A stretch of DNA of 64,000 nt from Rhizobium esperanzae (GTDB taxonomy: Bacteria; Pseudomonadota; Alphaproteobacteria; Rhizobiales; Rhizobiaceae). Under the pieces are notes generated by a model that saw nothing but the letters and a program-made list of their open reading frames with translations, had not been told where the DNA came from and did not search any database. The stretch covers positions 60,575-124,574 of the forward strand of contig NZ_JACIFY010000021.1 in the NCBI RefSeq assembly GCF_014197615.1, read 5' to 3'. Position numbers and translations under genes: made by a program. Shown in pieces: positions 46,444 through 55,245 of this stretch (positions are counted from its first letter, which is position 1; every line of letters begins with the position of its first letter).

Positions 46444-46569
46444 CGCCTGTCGCGCAAAACTGTGCCGCGGCTTTGCGATAACGACAGGCGTAAAACAAGA
46501 AGCCAAAGCGCGACGAGCAAATCTGAAAGTTCGTGACGCGCTTTAGAGCACGAGATCCAGGAGAACGGC

Positions 46570-47427
46570 ATGCGTATCAGCGACCTCTTCATCTACCCGC
46601 TCAAGAGTGCCCGCGGCATTGCGCTGCCCGCCGCCGACATCGATGCCCACGGACTGTCCGGCGACCGGCGGGCGATGATCACCGATCCCGAGGGGCACTT
46701 CATCACCCAGCGCGAATTGCCGGATCTCGCGCGCATCGCGCTGCGGCCGGAACCCGGCGCCTTTCGGGTGCTGATGGAGGGAGGGCCTGAACTATCGGTG
46801 CCGCCGCCTCGGTCCGACACCCGCATGGATGTGACCGTGTGGAAATCGACCGTCAGCGCCGCCGTCGCCGATCCCGACAGCAACCGCCGGCTTTCCGAAT
46901 GGCTTGGCCGCGAGGTGCGGCTGGTCTTCTTCGACGGGCAGGCGCGGCGGACGGCGAATGCCGAATGGGCTGGCGAAGGCACGCCGGTCACATTCACCGA
47001 CGGCTACCAGATCCTGGTGACGACGACCGGTTCGCTGAAGGCGCTGAACGCCAATCTCGCCGCCCATGGCGAAGGCAGCGTCGGCATGGAACGCTTCCGT
47101 CCAAATATCGTCATCGATATCGACGAGGCCTGGCCCGAGGATCGCTGGGCGGCGATCGAAATATCAGGCATCCGCTTCGATCTCGTCAAACCCTGTTCGC
47201 GCTGCATCATGACGACGCAGGACCAGCTGACCGGCTCACGCGAGGTGGCCAACCCGATGCCGGCCATGGGCCGCATCCGCATGTCGGCCGACCGCCGCGT
47301 GCCCGGCCCGCTGTTCGGCTGGAATGTGACGCCGCGCGGCAGCGGCAGGATCACGATCGGCGACGAGGTGAAGATCATCGAGGCTCGGCCGGAGGGCTGG
47401 CCATTGAAGGTTCGCGCACGAGCGTAG
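46570..47427 (+). CDS. MOSC domain protein (mARC-like)
   Basis: A 285-residue protein with an N-terminal MOSC beta-barrel (ISDLFIYPLKSARGI... GLSGDRRAMI) and a C-terminal MOSC domain with the molybdenum-cofactor cysteine in VKPCSRCIMTTQDQ. It resembles the mitochondrial amidoxime reducing component and bacterial YcbX, which reduce N-hydroxylated compounds using molybdenum cofactor. CCAGGAGAAC precedes the ATG. No redox partner gene is adjacent. Confidence 0.88.
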   Translation: MRISDLFIYPLKSARGIALPAADIDAHGLSGDRRAMITDPEGHFITQRELPDLARIALRPEPGAFRVLMEGGPELSVPPPRSDTRMDVTVWKSTVSAAVADPDSNRRLSEWLGREVRLVFFDGQARRTANAEWAGEGTPVTFTDGYQILVTTTGSLKALNANLAAHGEGSVGMERFRPNIVIDIDEAWPEDRWAAIEISGIRFDLVKPCSRCIMTTQDQLTGSREVANPMPAMGRIRMSADRRVPGPLFGWNVTPRGSGRITIGDEVKIIEARPEGWPLKVRARA

Positions 47428-47488
47428 GTCGAGTCGAATGCGGTAGGCTGCTTTGTTCCGCACGCGCTGTAACGTTCTCCCTCTCTTC

Positions 47489-47568
47489 CTGTGCTCGTCC
47501 CGGGAATCCAGTGCGCCCAAATCCTTGGGCGCCGACGCGCGGTGGCTGGATTCCTGTGACGAGCACAG
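47489..47568. repeat. Nested intergenic palindrome
   Basis: CTGTGCTCGTC..GGAATCCAG (47489-47511) faces CTGGATTCCTGTGACGAGCACAG (47546-47568), an imperfect 23-base inverted repeat; inside, GCGCCCA and TGGGCGC pair as well. It lies between the convergent MOSC and aldo/keto reductase genes. It resembles dispersed repeats of Rhizobium genomes (recalled, not searched) and could act as a bidirectional terminator. Confidence 0.8.
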
Positions 47569-47601
47569 TAATGAGGGAGCGTGGGGGAGTGTGACCAACC
47601 T

Positions 47602-48597
47602 TCACGCATGCCCGAGTGCGGCGTCGATCCCGGCCATGATATCAGCTGATAGCGGACCCTTCTCCAGCGCGCCGGCATTTTCCTCCACCTGGGCGACGGT
47701 GCGGAAACCGGGAATGGGCAGGGTGCGCGGCGACCTCGCCCAGAGCCAGGCAAGCGCCCCCTGTGTCAGCGTGCGGCCGCCCGATGTCAGGAGATCGCGG
47801 ACGGCATCGAGCCTTGCGGCAAATTCCGGGGCCATGCGCCCGTCCTTGAAATAGACCATCCAGTCGAGGGCCGCGCCGCGTACATCCTTGGCGCCCACTG
47901 CCTTGTCGGCGGTGAACTTGCCCGTCAGGAGCCCCATGGCCAGCGGACCGCGATTGATGGAGATCAGCCCCTTCCCTTCGATCACCGCAATCATCTCCGG
48001 CACGGGTTCGAAGACGTTCATCGTATGCTGCACGGAGACATAACCCTGGCGGCCGGCATGGCGGGCGGCACGATCGGGAAAATCGGTGCTCCAGCCGAAC
48101 GCATCGATCTTGCCTTCGGCGCGCAGCGCTTCCAGTGTATCGAAGACGGCATCCGACTGTTCCAGCGGAAAGTCATTGATGTGGAACTGCAGGAGATCGA
48201 GGCGGTCGCGCTTGAGACGACGCAGCGAGGTCTCGACCGAACGACGGATGAAGGCCTCATCGGCGAAGGCGCCCGTTGCCTGCTTGGTCTGCGGATCGGT
48301 GGCAAAGCCGAACTTGGTGGCGACGACGATATCGTCGCGATTGCCGATCGCCCGACCGAGCACCTCCTCCGAATGGCCGGCGCCATAGTTCGAGGCCGTA
48401 TCGAAGAAGCGGATGCCGAGTTCGATCGCGCGGTCGATCGCTTCGACCGATTCATCGTCGTCGACTTCGCCCCAGCCAAGCGGCATGTCACCGGCGAAGA
48501 AGGGACCGCCGATCGCCCAGCATCCCATGCCGAGACGCGGAATTTCGCGGCCGTTCCAGAGCGTGATCGTCGTTGGTGATGCGGTTTTGGTCAGCAT
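47602..48597 (-). CDS. Aldo/keto reductase
   Basis: A 331-residue oxidoreductase of the aldo/keto reductase superfamily. Landmarks: LGMGCWAIGGPFF near residue 22, RFFDTASNYGAGHSEEVLG with the catalytic Asp and Tyr, VVATKFGF (Lys), LLQFHINDFP (His), and the C-terminal PIPGFRTVAQVEENAGAL. It is of a different subgroup from the Tas-like protein at 1944. GAGGAGGAT precedes the ATG at 48597; the longer frame to 48822 is rejected for lack of family-like residues. Substrate unknown. Confidence 0.88.
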   Translation of the reverse strand: MLTKTASPTTITLWNGREIPRLGMGCWAIGGPFFAGDMPLGWGEVDDDESVEAIDRAIELGIRFFDTASNYGAGHSEEVLGRAIGNRDDIVVATKFGFATDPQTKQATGAFADEAFIRRSVETSLRRLKRDRLDLLQFHINDFPLEQSDAVFDTLEALRAEGKIDAFGWSTDFPDRAARHAGRQGYVSVQHTMNVFEPVPEMIAVIEGKGLISINRGPLAMGLLTGKFTADKAVGAKDVRGAALDWMVYFKDGRMAPEFAARLDAVRDLLTSGGRTLTQGALAWLWARSPRTLPIPGFRTVAQVEENAGALEKGPLSADIMAGIDAALGHA

Positions 48598-48706
48598 GAG
48601 ATCCTCCTCGATTGGCGTCTCCAAGACATAGGAAGAGCTCCCATGCGGGTAAACCGCCAAATCCGGAGGATGTTTTGCACGGGTAAAAAATGCCCCGGAG
48701 AAAAGG

Positions 48707-49477
48707 TCAGGCGGAAATACCATCCGCAGCGGAAAGCGTCCGCAAGGCTGGATTGAGCGCTTTAAGGGCCGCCTGAACAAAGCCGTCGCGGGCTGCCACG
48801 GCTTCGATGCCGCGCGGTTCATAGACGTGGCGATGCAGAAAAAATCCCGTCAGACGGAATGCGGCTGCGAGACTATCGAAATCGGCCGCTTGATTGCCTT
48901 CGATGCTGAGGAAAGGCGGCAGCAGCAGCATCTTGTCCGCCCAGGGGGCGCCGGCGCTGCGGCTGACGGCGCGGCCGGATTTCGGCGAGACATAAGCGAG
49001 ATCGGAACGGGCGCCGGTCGCGGCACATTCGGCAAGATCGAGGCCGAAGCCGAGATCGTTCAGCACCGCAAGTTCGAAACGCACGAAAAGCTCGCCGGCA
49101 TCGGCCGGGTTGTGCAGGTGATCGAGGATGACCTCCAGCGCATCGAAGAGGTGCGGATGCGGATCTCGCTCCGGCAGCAGCCGCAGCAGCGCGCCCATCG
49201 CCTGGACACCGTAAACGGCGGTCGCCGTTTCCATCAGGCGGGCGGCGCGCAGCGTCACCGGCTCGACGCGGAATTCACCGAGATGCTCGTCCAACCGGGC
49301 ACGCCAGAGGACCTCGACGGCATTGCCAGCCTGCAGTACCGGCTGCATGGCGCGCGAGCGGCCGGAACGCACCAGGCCGAGATGGCGGCCGCGATCACGT
49401 GTCATCACCTCGGCGATGACGCTCGTCTCACCGTGGCGCTTCACGCCCAGGATGATCGCATGGTCCTGCCACTGCAT
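48707..49477 (-). CDS. recO: DNA repair protein RecO
   Basis: Recombination mediator of the RecFOR pathway that loads RecA onto SSB-coated DNA. The 256-residue protein begins with the OB-fold WQDHAIILGVKRHGETSVIAEVMTR and continues with the helical domain (FVRFELAVLNDLGFGLDL). In alphaproteobacteria recO often follows era; here a response regulator and a Crp/Fnr gene intervene. Confidence 0.93.
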   Translation of the reverse strand: MQWQDHAIILGVKRHGETSVIAEVMTRDRGRHLGLVRSGRSRAMQPVLQAGNAVEVLWRARLDEHLGEFRVEPVTLRAARLMETATAVYGVQAMGALLRLLPERDPHPHLFDALEVILDHLHNPADAGELFVRFELAVLNDLGFGLDLAECAATGARSDLAYVSPKSGRAVSRSAGAPWADKMLLLPPFLSIEGNQAADFDSLAAAFRLTGFFLHRHVYEPRGIEAVAARDGFVQAALKALNPALRTLSAADGISA

Positions 49478-49561
49478 CGAAAGAAGTCCTCACCGCTGAC
49501 GAATCCATCCTAATCCAAGGCCTGACTGCTGTCATCGCCCCCGCTGCAGTCATGGACCGCG

Positions 49562-49924
49562 TCAGGCGACAGCCGGGAAAAGCCTCAGCAGGAATTCACG
49601 CATCGCCGTTTCGTCGAAAGGCTTCACCAAAAGCGGAATGGACTGCAGGTCGGGCGGGAAATCGCCCGTATCGGAATAGCCGCTGACGAAGCCGAAGGGT
49701 ATGCCGATATCGAGGAGATGACGGGCAAATCCGAAGCTCATGCCCTCGCCGAGATTGACGTCGAGAAGGGCGAAATCATATGTCTCCGCCGAGATGGCAG
49801 CCTTTGCCTGTTCCACGCTGCCGACGATATCGATGCTTTCGACGCCGGCAAGGCGCAGCATATCCTCCGCCTCCATCGCGATGATCAGACTGTCTTCCAG
49901 AACCAGAACACGGATTGCGCTCAT
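49562..49924 (-). CDS. Single-domain response regulator
   Basis: A 120-residue receiver domain without output domain. The acidic pair is in VLVLEDSLIIAMEAEDML, the phosphoacceptor Asp in FALLDVNLGEG (about residue 57), and the conserved Ser and Lys in FVSGYSD and LVKPFD. The frame is open to 50047, but the receiver fold begins right at 49924, with GGAGGG about 10 bases upstream. The partner kinase is not in the window. Confidence 0.85.
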   Translation of the reverse strand: MSAIRVLVLEDSLIIAMEAEDMLRLAGVESIDIVGSVEQAKAAISAETYDFALLDVNLGEGMSFGFARHLLDIGIPFGFVSGYSDTGDFPPDLQSIPLLVKPFDETAMREFLLRLFPAVA

Positions 49925-50220
49925 CAATCCATGCCCTCCGTCGGACGCCTGTCGCAGCGCCCCGGCTGTTTCGCCAACATCATTGCCCTCCGGTGCCCCG
50001 CATGGCACGCTATCGGTGAATTCCGCCACCATCTTTGAATAAAACATTTTTCTGCCCGGTCGATAAGAATCAAATCGGAGGAACGATGACGGCCAACCTT
50101 ATTTTCCCTGCCGCTAATGCGCATTTAAAAAAGACATAAGCAAGCGGGTTGGCCACGGCATGACGCTGAGAAACCGGGCAGGCTCCAGAGCTCTTTCGCG
50201 ATATCGTCATCCGGCGACGA

Positions 50221-50973
50221 TCAGATGAAGGGACGTTTGCTTTCCCCGAGCCCTTCCCAGCCGGATATGGTCATCAATTCCTCGCCGTTCAGCACCTCGC
50301 AGCCGCGCTCCTGCCAGCGGATCAGCCCACGTTCACCGAGCTTTTTCAAAGTCTTGTTGGTGTGAACGATGGAAAGGCCAAGCGTGTCGGCAATGTGCTG
50401 CTGGGTGATGGGAATGAATGTGCGGCCACTGAAGAGGTTAAGCTTCCGGCCACGCTCAAACAAAAAAGCGATCAGGTAGGCGGCTCTTTCCAGCGCTGTG
50501 CGGCGGCCGATGGAGAGCAGATGCTCGTCCAGGATGCGTTCCTCGCGCGCCGCGATCCAGGTGATGTCGAAGGCGAGCGAGGGGTGTTTGTTGTAGAGCG
50601 TCATCAGCCTGTCGCGCTCGAAGACGCAAAGGGAAACCGTTGAGAGCGCTTCGACCGAATGCTGCATCTCGCCGGCGATCGTTCCCTGCAGACCGATCAG
50701 GTCGCCCGGCATGATATAATTCAGAATCTGGCGGCGTCCGTCCTCCAGCATCTTGTAGCGAAAACCCCAGCCGGCAAGCACGGTGAAGAGGTGAGCGCTG
50801 TGGGCGCCCTCGACAAGGATGGTGGAACCAGCGTCGACGGCCAGCTCTCCCCTCTTGAAGGTCGAGACGAATTCCAGCTCATCGCGGCTGAATTCCCTGA
50901 AATGCGGCAGCGGCCGCAAAGGACATTGCTGGCAAGGGGTCTTGAAAGAATTGATCGATCTCGACGTCGCCAT
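50221..50973 (-). CDS. Crp/Fnr family transcriptional regulator
   Basis: A 250-residue regulator with an N-terminal cyclic-nucleotide-type sensor barrel (GWGFRYKMLEDGRRQILNYIMPGDLIGLQ) and a C-terminal winged helix (PITQQHIADTLGLSIVHTNKTLKKL). The N-terminus has CQQCPL (C14, C17), recalling Fnr, but the third N-terminal cysteine expected for a [4Fe-4S] cluster is not seen. Close relatives in rhizobia are annotated only as Crp/Fnr type. The frame extends upstream to 51312, overlapping era, and is rejected. Confidence 0.87.
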   Translation of the reverse strand: MATSRSINSFKTPCQQCPLRPLPHFREFSRDELEFVSTFKRGELAVDAGSTILVEGAHSAHLFTVLAGWGFRYKMLEDGRRQILNYIMPGDLIGLQGTIAGEMQHSVEALSTVSLCVFERDRLMTLYNKHPSLAFDITWIAAREERILDEHLLSIGRRTALERAAYLIAFLFERGRKLNLFSGRTFIPITQQHIADTLGLSIVHTNKTLKKLGERGLIRWQERGCEVLNGEELMTISGWEGLGESKRPFI

Positions 50974-51121
50974 GTTTGCCCTTGCCGCCGCAAAACCGGC
51001 GCGCCTTCGCGGGCGCGCCGTTCGGCAAGAAATGCGCAAGGCTTGGATTTGTTCCACGCCAGGCGCATTTTTAATGCGGAAACAAGGGGCTGGCGCCTGC
51101 CGGGCGAAATCCCTGCCTTGG

Positions 51122-52063
51122 CTATTTCGGGAAATCGAGGCCCATTTCGCGGAATCGTTCGGGATCATCCCCCCAATTCTCGCGAACCTTGACGAACAGG
51201 AAGAGATGGACCGGCTGCTCGAGGATCTCCGACAGCTCCTTGCGCGAGGCGGTCGAGATCGCCTTGATGGTTTCACCACCCTTGCCGAGCGCGATCTTCT
51301 TCTGGCTGTCACGCTCGAGATAGATCACCTGCTCGATACGCACCGAGCCGTCCTTGCGCTCTTCCCACTTCTCCGTTTCGACATGCGAGGCGTAGGGAAG
51401 CTCCTGATGCAGGCGCAGAAACAGCTTCTCGCGGGTGATTTCGGCAGCGAGCTGGCGCATCGGCAGATCGGAGATCTGGTCTTCCGGATAGTACCACGGC
51501 CCCTCCGGCAGCGTGCTGGCCAGATAGTCCATGACATCGTCGCAGCCGGAACCGTTTTCGGCCGAGATCATAAAGGTGCGTTCGAACGCGATCTTCTCGT
51601 TGGCGCTCGCGGCCAGCGCCAGCAGATCCTCGCGATTGACCCGGTCGATCTTGTTCAGCAGCAGGATTTTCGGCTGCCGGACTTCCTTGAGGCCTTCGAG
51701 GATGGCCTCGGCATCGCCGCGCAGGCCGCGCTCGCTATCGATCAGCAGCACGATCAGATCGGCATCCTTGGCGCCGCCCCAGGCCGAGGTCACCATGGCG
51801 CGGTCGAGCCGGCGGCGCGGCTTGAAGATACCCGGCGTATCCATGAAGACGATCTGAGCGTTGTCGTGGATGGCGATGCCGCGGACGATGGCGCGCGTCG
51901 TCTGCACCTTATGGCTGACGATCGACACCTTGGCGCCGACGAGGCGGTTGACCAGCGTCGACTTGCCGGCGTTGGTCGGCCCGATCAGCGCGACGAAGCC
52001 CGAATGCGTCGGACCACTGGTTTCTGCGGCAGCTTCGGCCGCGATATCTTCTTCTTGTGTCAT
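51122..52063 (-). CDS. era: GTPase Era
   Basis: GTPase that binds 16S rRNA 3' end and acts in 30S assembly. The 313-residue protein has G1 GPTNAGKST at 28-36, G3 DTPG, G4 NKID, and a C-terminal KH domain (KIALGKGGETIKAIS). The start at 52063 gives an acidic N-terminal tail (MTQEEDIAAEAAAET); the frame to 52147 lies in rnc. It follows rnc by 7 bases. Confidence 0.96.
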   Translation of the reverse strand: MTQEEDIAAEAAAETSGPTHSGFVALIGPTNAGKSTLVNRLVGAKVSIVSHKVQTTRAIVRGIAIHDNAQIVFMDTPGIFKPRRRLDRAMVTSAWGGAKDADLIVLLIDSERGLRGDAEAILEGLKEVRQPKILLLNKIDRVNREDLLALAASANEKIAFERTFMISAENGSGCDDVMDYLASTLPEGPWYYPEDQISDLPMRQLAAEITREKLFLRLHQELPYASHVETEKWEERKDGSVRIEQVIYLERDSQKKIALGKGGETIKAISTASRKELSEILEQPVHLFLFVKVRENWGDDPERFREMGLDFPK

Positions 52064-52070
52064 TGTCCCG

Positions 52071-52790
52071 TCAGTTTCCGGCAGGCGATTGCTGCCAAAT
52101 GCCTTCGCGCTCGAGCATCTTGGTCGCCGCAACCTGTTCGGCGGCACGTTTGGACCGCTCTACGCCGGTTTCCGGCTTTATGCCAGCAACTTCCACCGTC
52201 ACCTTGAAGCGCGGATCATGATCCGGTCCGCTGCGTTCATCAACCCGGTAGTTGGGCGTGACGCCGAATTTTGCGTGCGACCATTCCTGCAGCTCGGTCT
52301 TGGCGTCGCGCTTGGCGCCATCGGCCCTGACCGCCCTGCCCTGCCAGTAGCGCAGGATGAAGCGGCGCGCGACTTCAAGGCCGCCGTCGAGGTAGATTGC
52401 GGCGATCAGGCTTTCGACGACGTCGGCGCGCACGTTCATCATGCGCTTGCCGGTCAATTTCTTCACATCGGCGCCGGTGCGGATATAGAGGTGAAGATTG
52501 AGTTCGTCGGCAACCGCCGCGCAGGTTTCAGCGCTGACGAGCTGGTTGAGGCGCACCGAGAGTTCGCCTTCCCCCGCCGTGCCGAAGGTACGAAACAACA
52601 GTTCGGCGATGCAGAGCCCGAGGACCCTGTCGCCGAGGAATTCCAGCCGTTCGTAATTGCCGCCCTTTTCCGTGCGGGCGCTGGCATGGGTCAGCGCCCG
52701 GTCGAGGCGTTCCTTTTCGGCGAAGTCGTGACCGATCAGGCCTTCAAGCTTTGCGCGGTCCGCCGCAGAAAGCGTCTGCGCCTTACTCAT
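52071..52790 (-). CDS. rnc: Ribonuclease III
   Basis: Double-strand-specific endonuclease that processes rRNA precursors and some mRNAs. The 239-residue protein has the catalytic segment YERLEFLGDRVLG (Glu50 and Asp54), the second acidic site in ADVVESLIAAIYLDGG, and a C-terminal double-stranded RNA-binding domain (TELQEWSHAKFG ... RAAEQVAATKML). Its ATG overlaps the lepB stop (52787-52790). In the acpS-lepB-rnc-era cluster. Confidence 0.96.
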   Translation of the reverse strand: MSKAQTLSAADRAKLEGLIGHDFAEKERLDRALTHASARTEKGGNYERLEFLGDRVLGLCIAELLFRTFGTAGEGELSVRLNQLVSAETCAAVADELNLHLYIRTGADVKKLTGKRMMNVRADVVESLIAAIYLDGGLEVARRFILRYWQGRAVRADGAKRDAKTELQEWSHAKFGVTPNYRVDERSGPDHDPRFKVTVEVAGIKPETGVERSKRAAEQVAATKMLEREGIWQQSPAGN

Positions 52791-53530
52791 TCAACAACCT
52801 TGAAGAGGCGGTCCCAACGCATGTTCGTCGGCCACTTCCAGATTTCGCGGAAGGAGGTGTCGTTGCCGAGCGAGAAGAAGATCACGCTGGCGCGGCCGAC
52901 AAGATTTTCGGCCGGCACGAAGCCCACGTCAAAGCGGCTGTCGAGCGAGTTGTCGCGGTTGTCGCCCATCATGAAATAATGGCCTTCCGGAACAATGAAT
53001 TCACGGGTGTTATCGCCGCGCGACACAGGAGACTGATCAAGCGTGTCGTAGGTCTTGCCGTTGTCGAGTGTTTCGCGGAAGACCGGCACATCGGCGCCCG
53101 GATCGAGCTTGTAATCCGACGTAAACGTACCGTCCGCCACTTTCGGCACCGGCTTTCCGTTGACGTAGAGCACGCCGTCGGTCACCTGGATGTGATCGCC
53201 CGGCAGGCCGACGCAGCGCTTGATGTAATCGACCTCGGGATTCGGCGGGAAGCGGAAGACGACGATGTCGCCACGCTTCGGGTCGGCGCCGAACAGGCGG
53301 CCGCTGAAGATGTCGGGCGAGAAGGGCAGCGAATATTTCGAATAGCCGTAAGCGAACTTATTGACGAAGATGTAATCGCCGACGAGCAACGTCGGCATCA
53401 TCGAACCGGACGGAATCGTAAAGGGCTGGAACAGCACCGTTCGGATCACCATCGCCAAAATCAGCGCCTGGATGATGACTTTGATGTTTTCCCAGAGGGC
53501 ATTCGGCTTGGCTTGGACTTTTTCGGACAC
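52787..53530 (-). CDS. lepB: Signal peptidase I
   Basis: Membrane-bound serine peptidase that cleaves signal peptides of exported proteins. The 247-residue protein has one N-terminal transmembrane segment (about 16-34), the nucleophile Ser43 in SGSMMPTL, the general base Lys104 in YIKRCVGLPGD, and the box MMGDNRDNSLDSR. One membrane anchor and this length are typical of alphaproteobacteria. Its stop overlaps rnc. Confidence 0.96.
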   Translation of the reverse strand: MSEKVQAKPNALWENIKVIIQALILAMVIRTVLFQPFTIPSGSMMPTLLVGDYIFVNKFAYGYSKYSLPFSPDIFSGRLFGADPKRGDIVVFRFPPNPEVDYIKRCVGLPGDHIQVTDGVLYVNGKPVPKVADGTFTSDYKLDPGADVPVFRETLDNGKTYDTLDQSPVSRGDNTREFIVPEGHYFMMGDNRDNSLDSRFDVGFVPAENLVGRASVIFFSLGNDTSFREIWKWPTNMRWDRLFKVVE

Positions 53531-53707
53531 GCAGTCTTATTCCTTCAAGACGCCGCGACGGCGCAATTTTTCTGTCGTTCTCTCTAGCGGCTTCGGCCGG
53601 TTGCGGCAATGGCGACAACGCCAAAAGCGACGAGAGGTCGCGTTGAAACGCTTCCGTGGTCTCGTTGACCGCTTCCGAGGTGGCGTCAATCGCTTCCGAG
53701 AGCACGA

Positions 53708-54112
53708 TCAGAGGTTCTCGGGCAACGCTTCGATAATCACGAAGGCCTGCGCCAAGGGATAATCATCCGTTATTGTCAAATGAATGGCGGGCCTATGGCC
53801 CGCAGGCAGCATCGATTCGAGGATCAGGGCGGCAGCACCCGACAAAACCATGGTCGGCTTGCCGCTCGGCAAATTAACGACGCCCATATCCTTCCAGAAG
53901 ACGCCCTGGGCGATGCCGGTGCCGAGCGCCTTGGAACAGGCCTCCTTGGCGGCGAAACGTTTGGCGTAGGATGCGCCGCGATTTGCCCGGCGGTCAGACC
54001 GCGCGCGCTCGATCTCGGTGAAGCAGCGATGGGTGAAGCGGTCGCCGAAGCGTTCGATGGATTTCTCGACGCGGCGAATGTCGATCAGATCGCTGCCAAT
54101 GCCGATGATCAT
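53708..54112 (-). CDS. acpS: Holo-ACP synthase
   Basis: Transfers 4'-phosphopantetheine from CoA to apo acyl carrier protein. The 134-residue protein has both metal-binding sites: Asp8 in IGIGSDLIDI and Glu57 in RFAAKEACSKALG. The remainder ends HLTITDDYPLAQAFVIIE. It lies 177 bases upstream of lepB on the same strand. Confidence 0.95.
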   Translation of the reverse strand: MIIGIGSDLIDIRRVEKSIERFGDRFTHRCFTEIERARSDRRANRGASYAKRFAAKEACSKALGTGIAQGVFWKDMGVVNLPSGKPTMVLSGAAALILESMLPAGHRPAIHLTITDDYPLAQAFVIIEALPENL

Positions 54113-54150
54113 TCGGGAACCTTCCGTCGCTTAAGAATTCTTGATGAGGT

Positions 54151-54741
54151 TCATACGCTCGGCATGTCGCCGGCAGGGCTTGCCAGACGCAGACGCGCCC
54201 GCTCCAACAGCCGTGTGTGGCGGCGCGTCTGAAAACCCTTCACGGTGTAGAATGTCAGCGCATAGAGCGCAACGGAGGTGACGGTGGCCGGAGGAATGGC
54301 GCCGACCAGCATCGGCTCCAGCACCGGCTTCCATAGCTCCATGAAATTCAGCTTGTGAAAGAGGGCGGCCAGATCGACCGTCTGACCGGCCAGATGATCC
54401 TCACGGCTGAGCAGCAGATGACCGATCTCCCAGGTGATGCCCCAGATGAAGGGATAGGTCAGCGGATTGCCGAAGGCGGCGCAACCGAGGGCAGCGGCCA
54501 CCATGCTTCCGGAGAGGAAATAGGTGATGACAAACGCCATGATGAAATGCACGCCAATGAAAGGCGTCCACGAGACGAAGACGCCCGCAGCGACGCCGGC
54601 CGCAACCGCATGCGGCGAAGCGCTCAGGCGCAGGATGCGCATTGAGAGATAACGGATCGGGCGAAGGAAACCTTTGCGAGGCCATAGAAGCTCTCGCATC
54701 TTTTCCTTGAATCCGGCGGGTTTGCGACGGCGAAACAACAT
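54151..54741 (-). CDS. DUF2062 family membrane protein
   Basis: A 196-residue inner-membrane protein with three hydrophobic segments and the DUF2062 core: SASPHAVAAGVAAGVFVSWTPFIG, then GCAAFGNPLTYPFIW. The N-terminus is strongly basic (RRRKPAGFKEK). Function is unknown. It is 38 bases upstream of acpS and shares its strand. Confidence 0.87.
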   Translation of the reverse strand: MLFRRRKPAGFKEKMRELLWPRKGFLRPIRYLSMRILRLSASPHAVAAGVAAGVFVSWTPFIGVHFIMAFVITYFLSGSMVAAALGCAAFGNPLTYPFIWGITWEIGHLLLSREDHLAGQTVDLAALFHKLNFMELWKPVLEPMLVGAIPPATVTSVALYALTFYTVKGFQTRRHTRLLERARLRLASPAGDMPSV

Positions 54742-54902
54742 GGCCGGTATTTAGTGCAGCGCACATGACCATGACAAGAGCGGCAAAATGCTACCGCCGA
54801 AAAAACAACTCAGCTCCGCTCAGCAGCGAGGAGCTTCTTCACGCCGAGGGGCGTCCGCTATGGATAACGTCCCTCACTCATCTCAAGTATAAAAGTCCAG
54901 TA

Positions 54903-55052
54903 TCAGCGATTACGGAACAGACCGCGATCGACCTGGCGCTGACGAAACTCGAGATCGATACGATCGAACGAGCCGTTCAAATAGGCCATTTCACGTTCCT
55001 GGGCAGTCGGGGCGCGAAGGGCGCGAGCAATTTTCCTGATAGGGTCAAACAT
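54903..55052 (-). CDS. DUF3563 family small protein
   Basis: A 49-residue protein in an otherwise empty gap of about 500 bases. It starts MFDPIRKIARALRAPT and continues AQEREMAYLNGSFDRIDLEFRQRQVDRG in two parts, which match the DUF3563 family of tiny Rhizobiales/Burkholderiales proteins. AAGG lies a few bases before the ATG. The family has no known function. A plus-strand frame of 110 codons over the same bases is its shadow. Confidence 0.82.
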   Translation of the reverse strand: MFDPIRKIARALRAPTAQEREMAYLNGSFDRIDLEFRQRQVDRGLFRNR

Positions 55053-55245
55053 TACCTTGTCTCATCTTCTGTTTGCGTTTCGATGACCAGAAGATAGTCC
55101 CGGCAAAGGTTAATTACCACCGCCGCAACATGGAGACAGCCATGCGTTGTCTGCATTGCTTGCCTTTTGGATGCGCTGTCGCGACCACAAAACGATCACA
55201 AAATGTGCAATTTTCCGATCAAGCACGAGACAGGCTTAACAAAGC

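Noticed and set aside
53358..53705. Minus-strand frame of 115 codons between acpS and lepB
   Set aside because: Runs deep into lepB in another frame; the unique N-terminal part is short and without a domain.
54765..55097. Plus-strand frame of 110 codons upstream of rel's end
   Set aside because: Covers the DUF3563 gene in antisense and has no ribosome site or family match.
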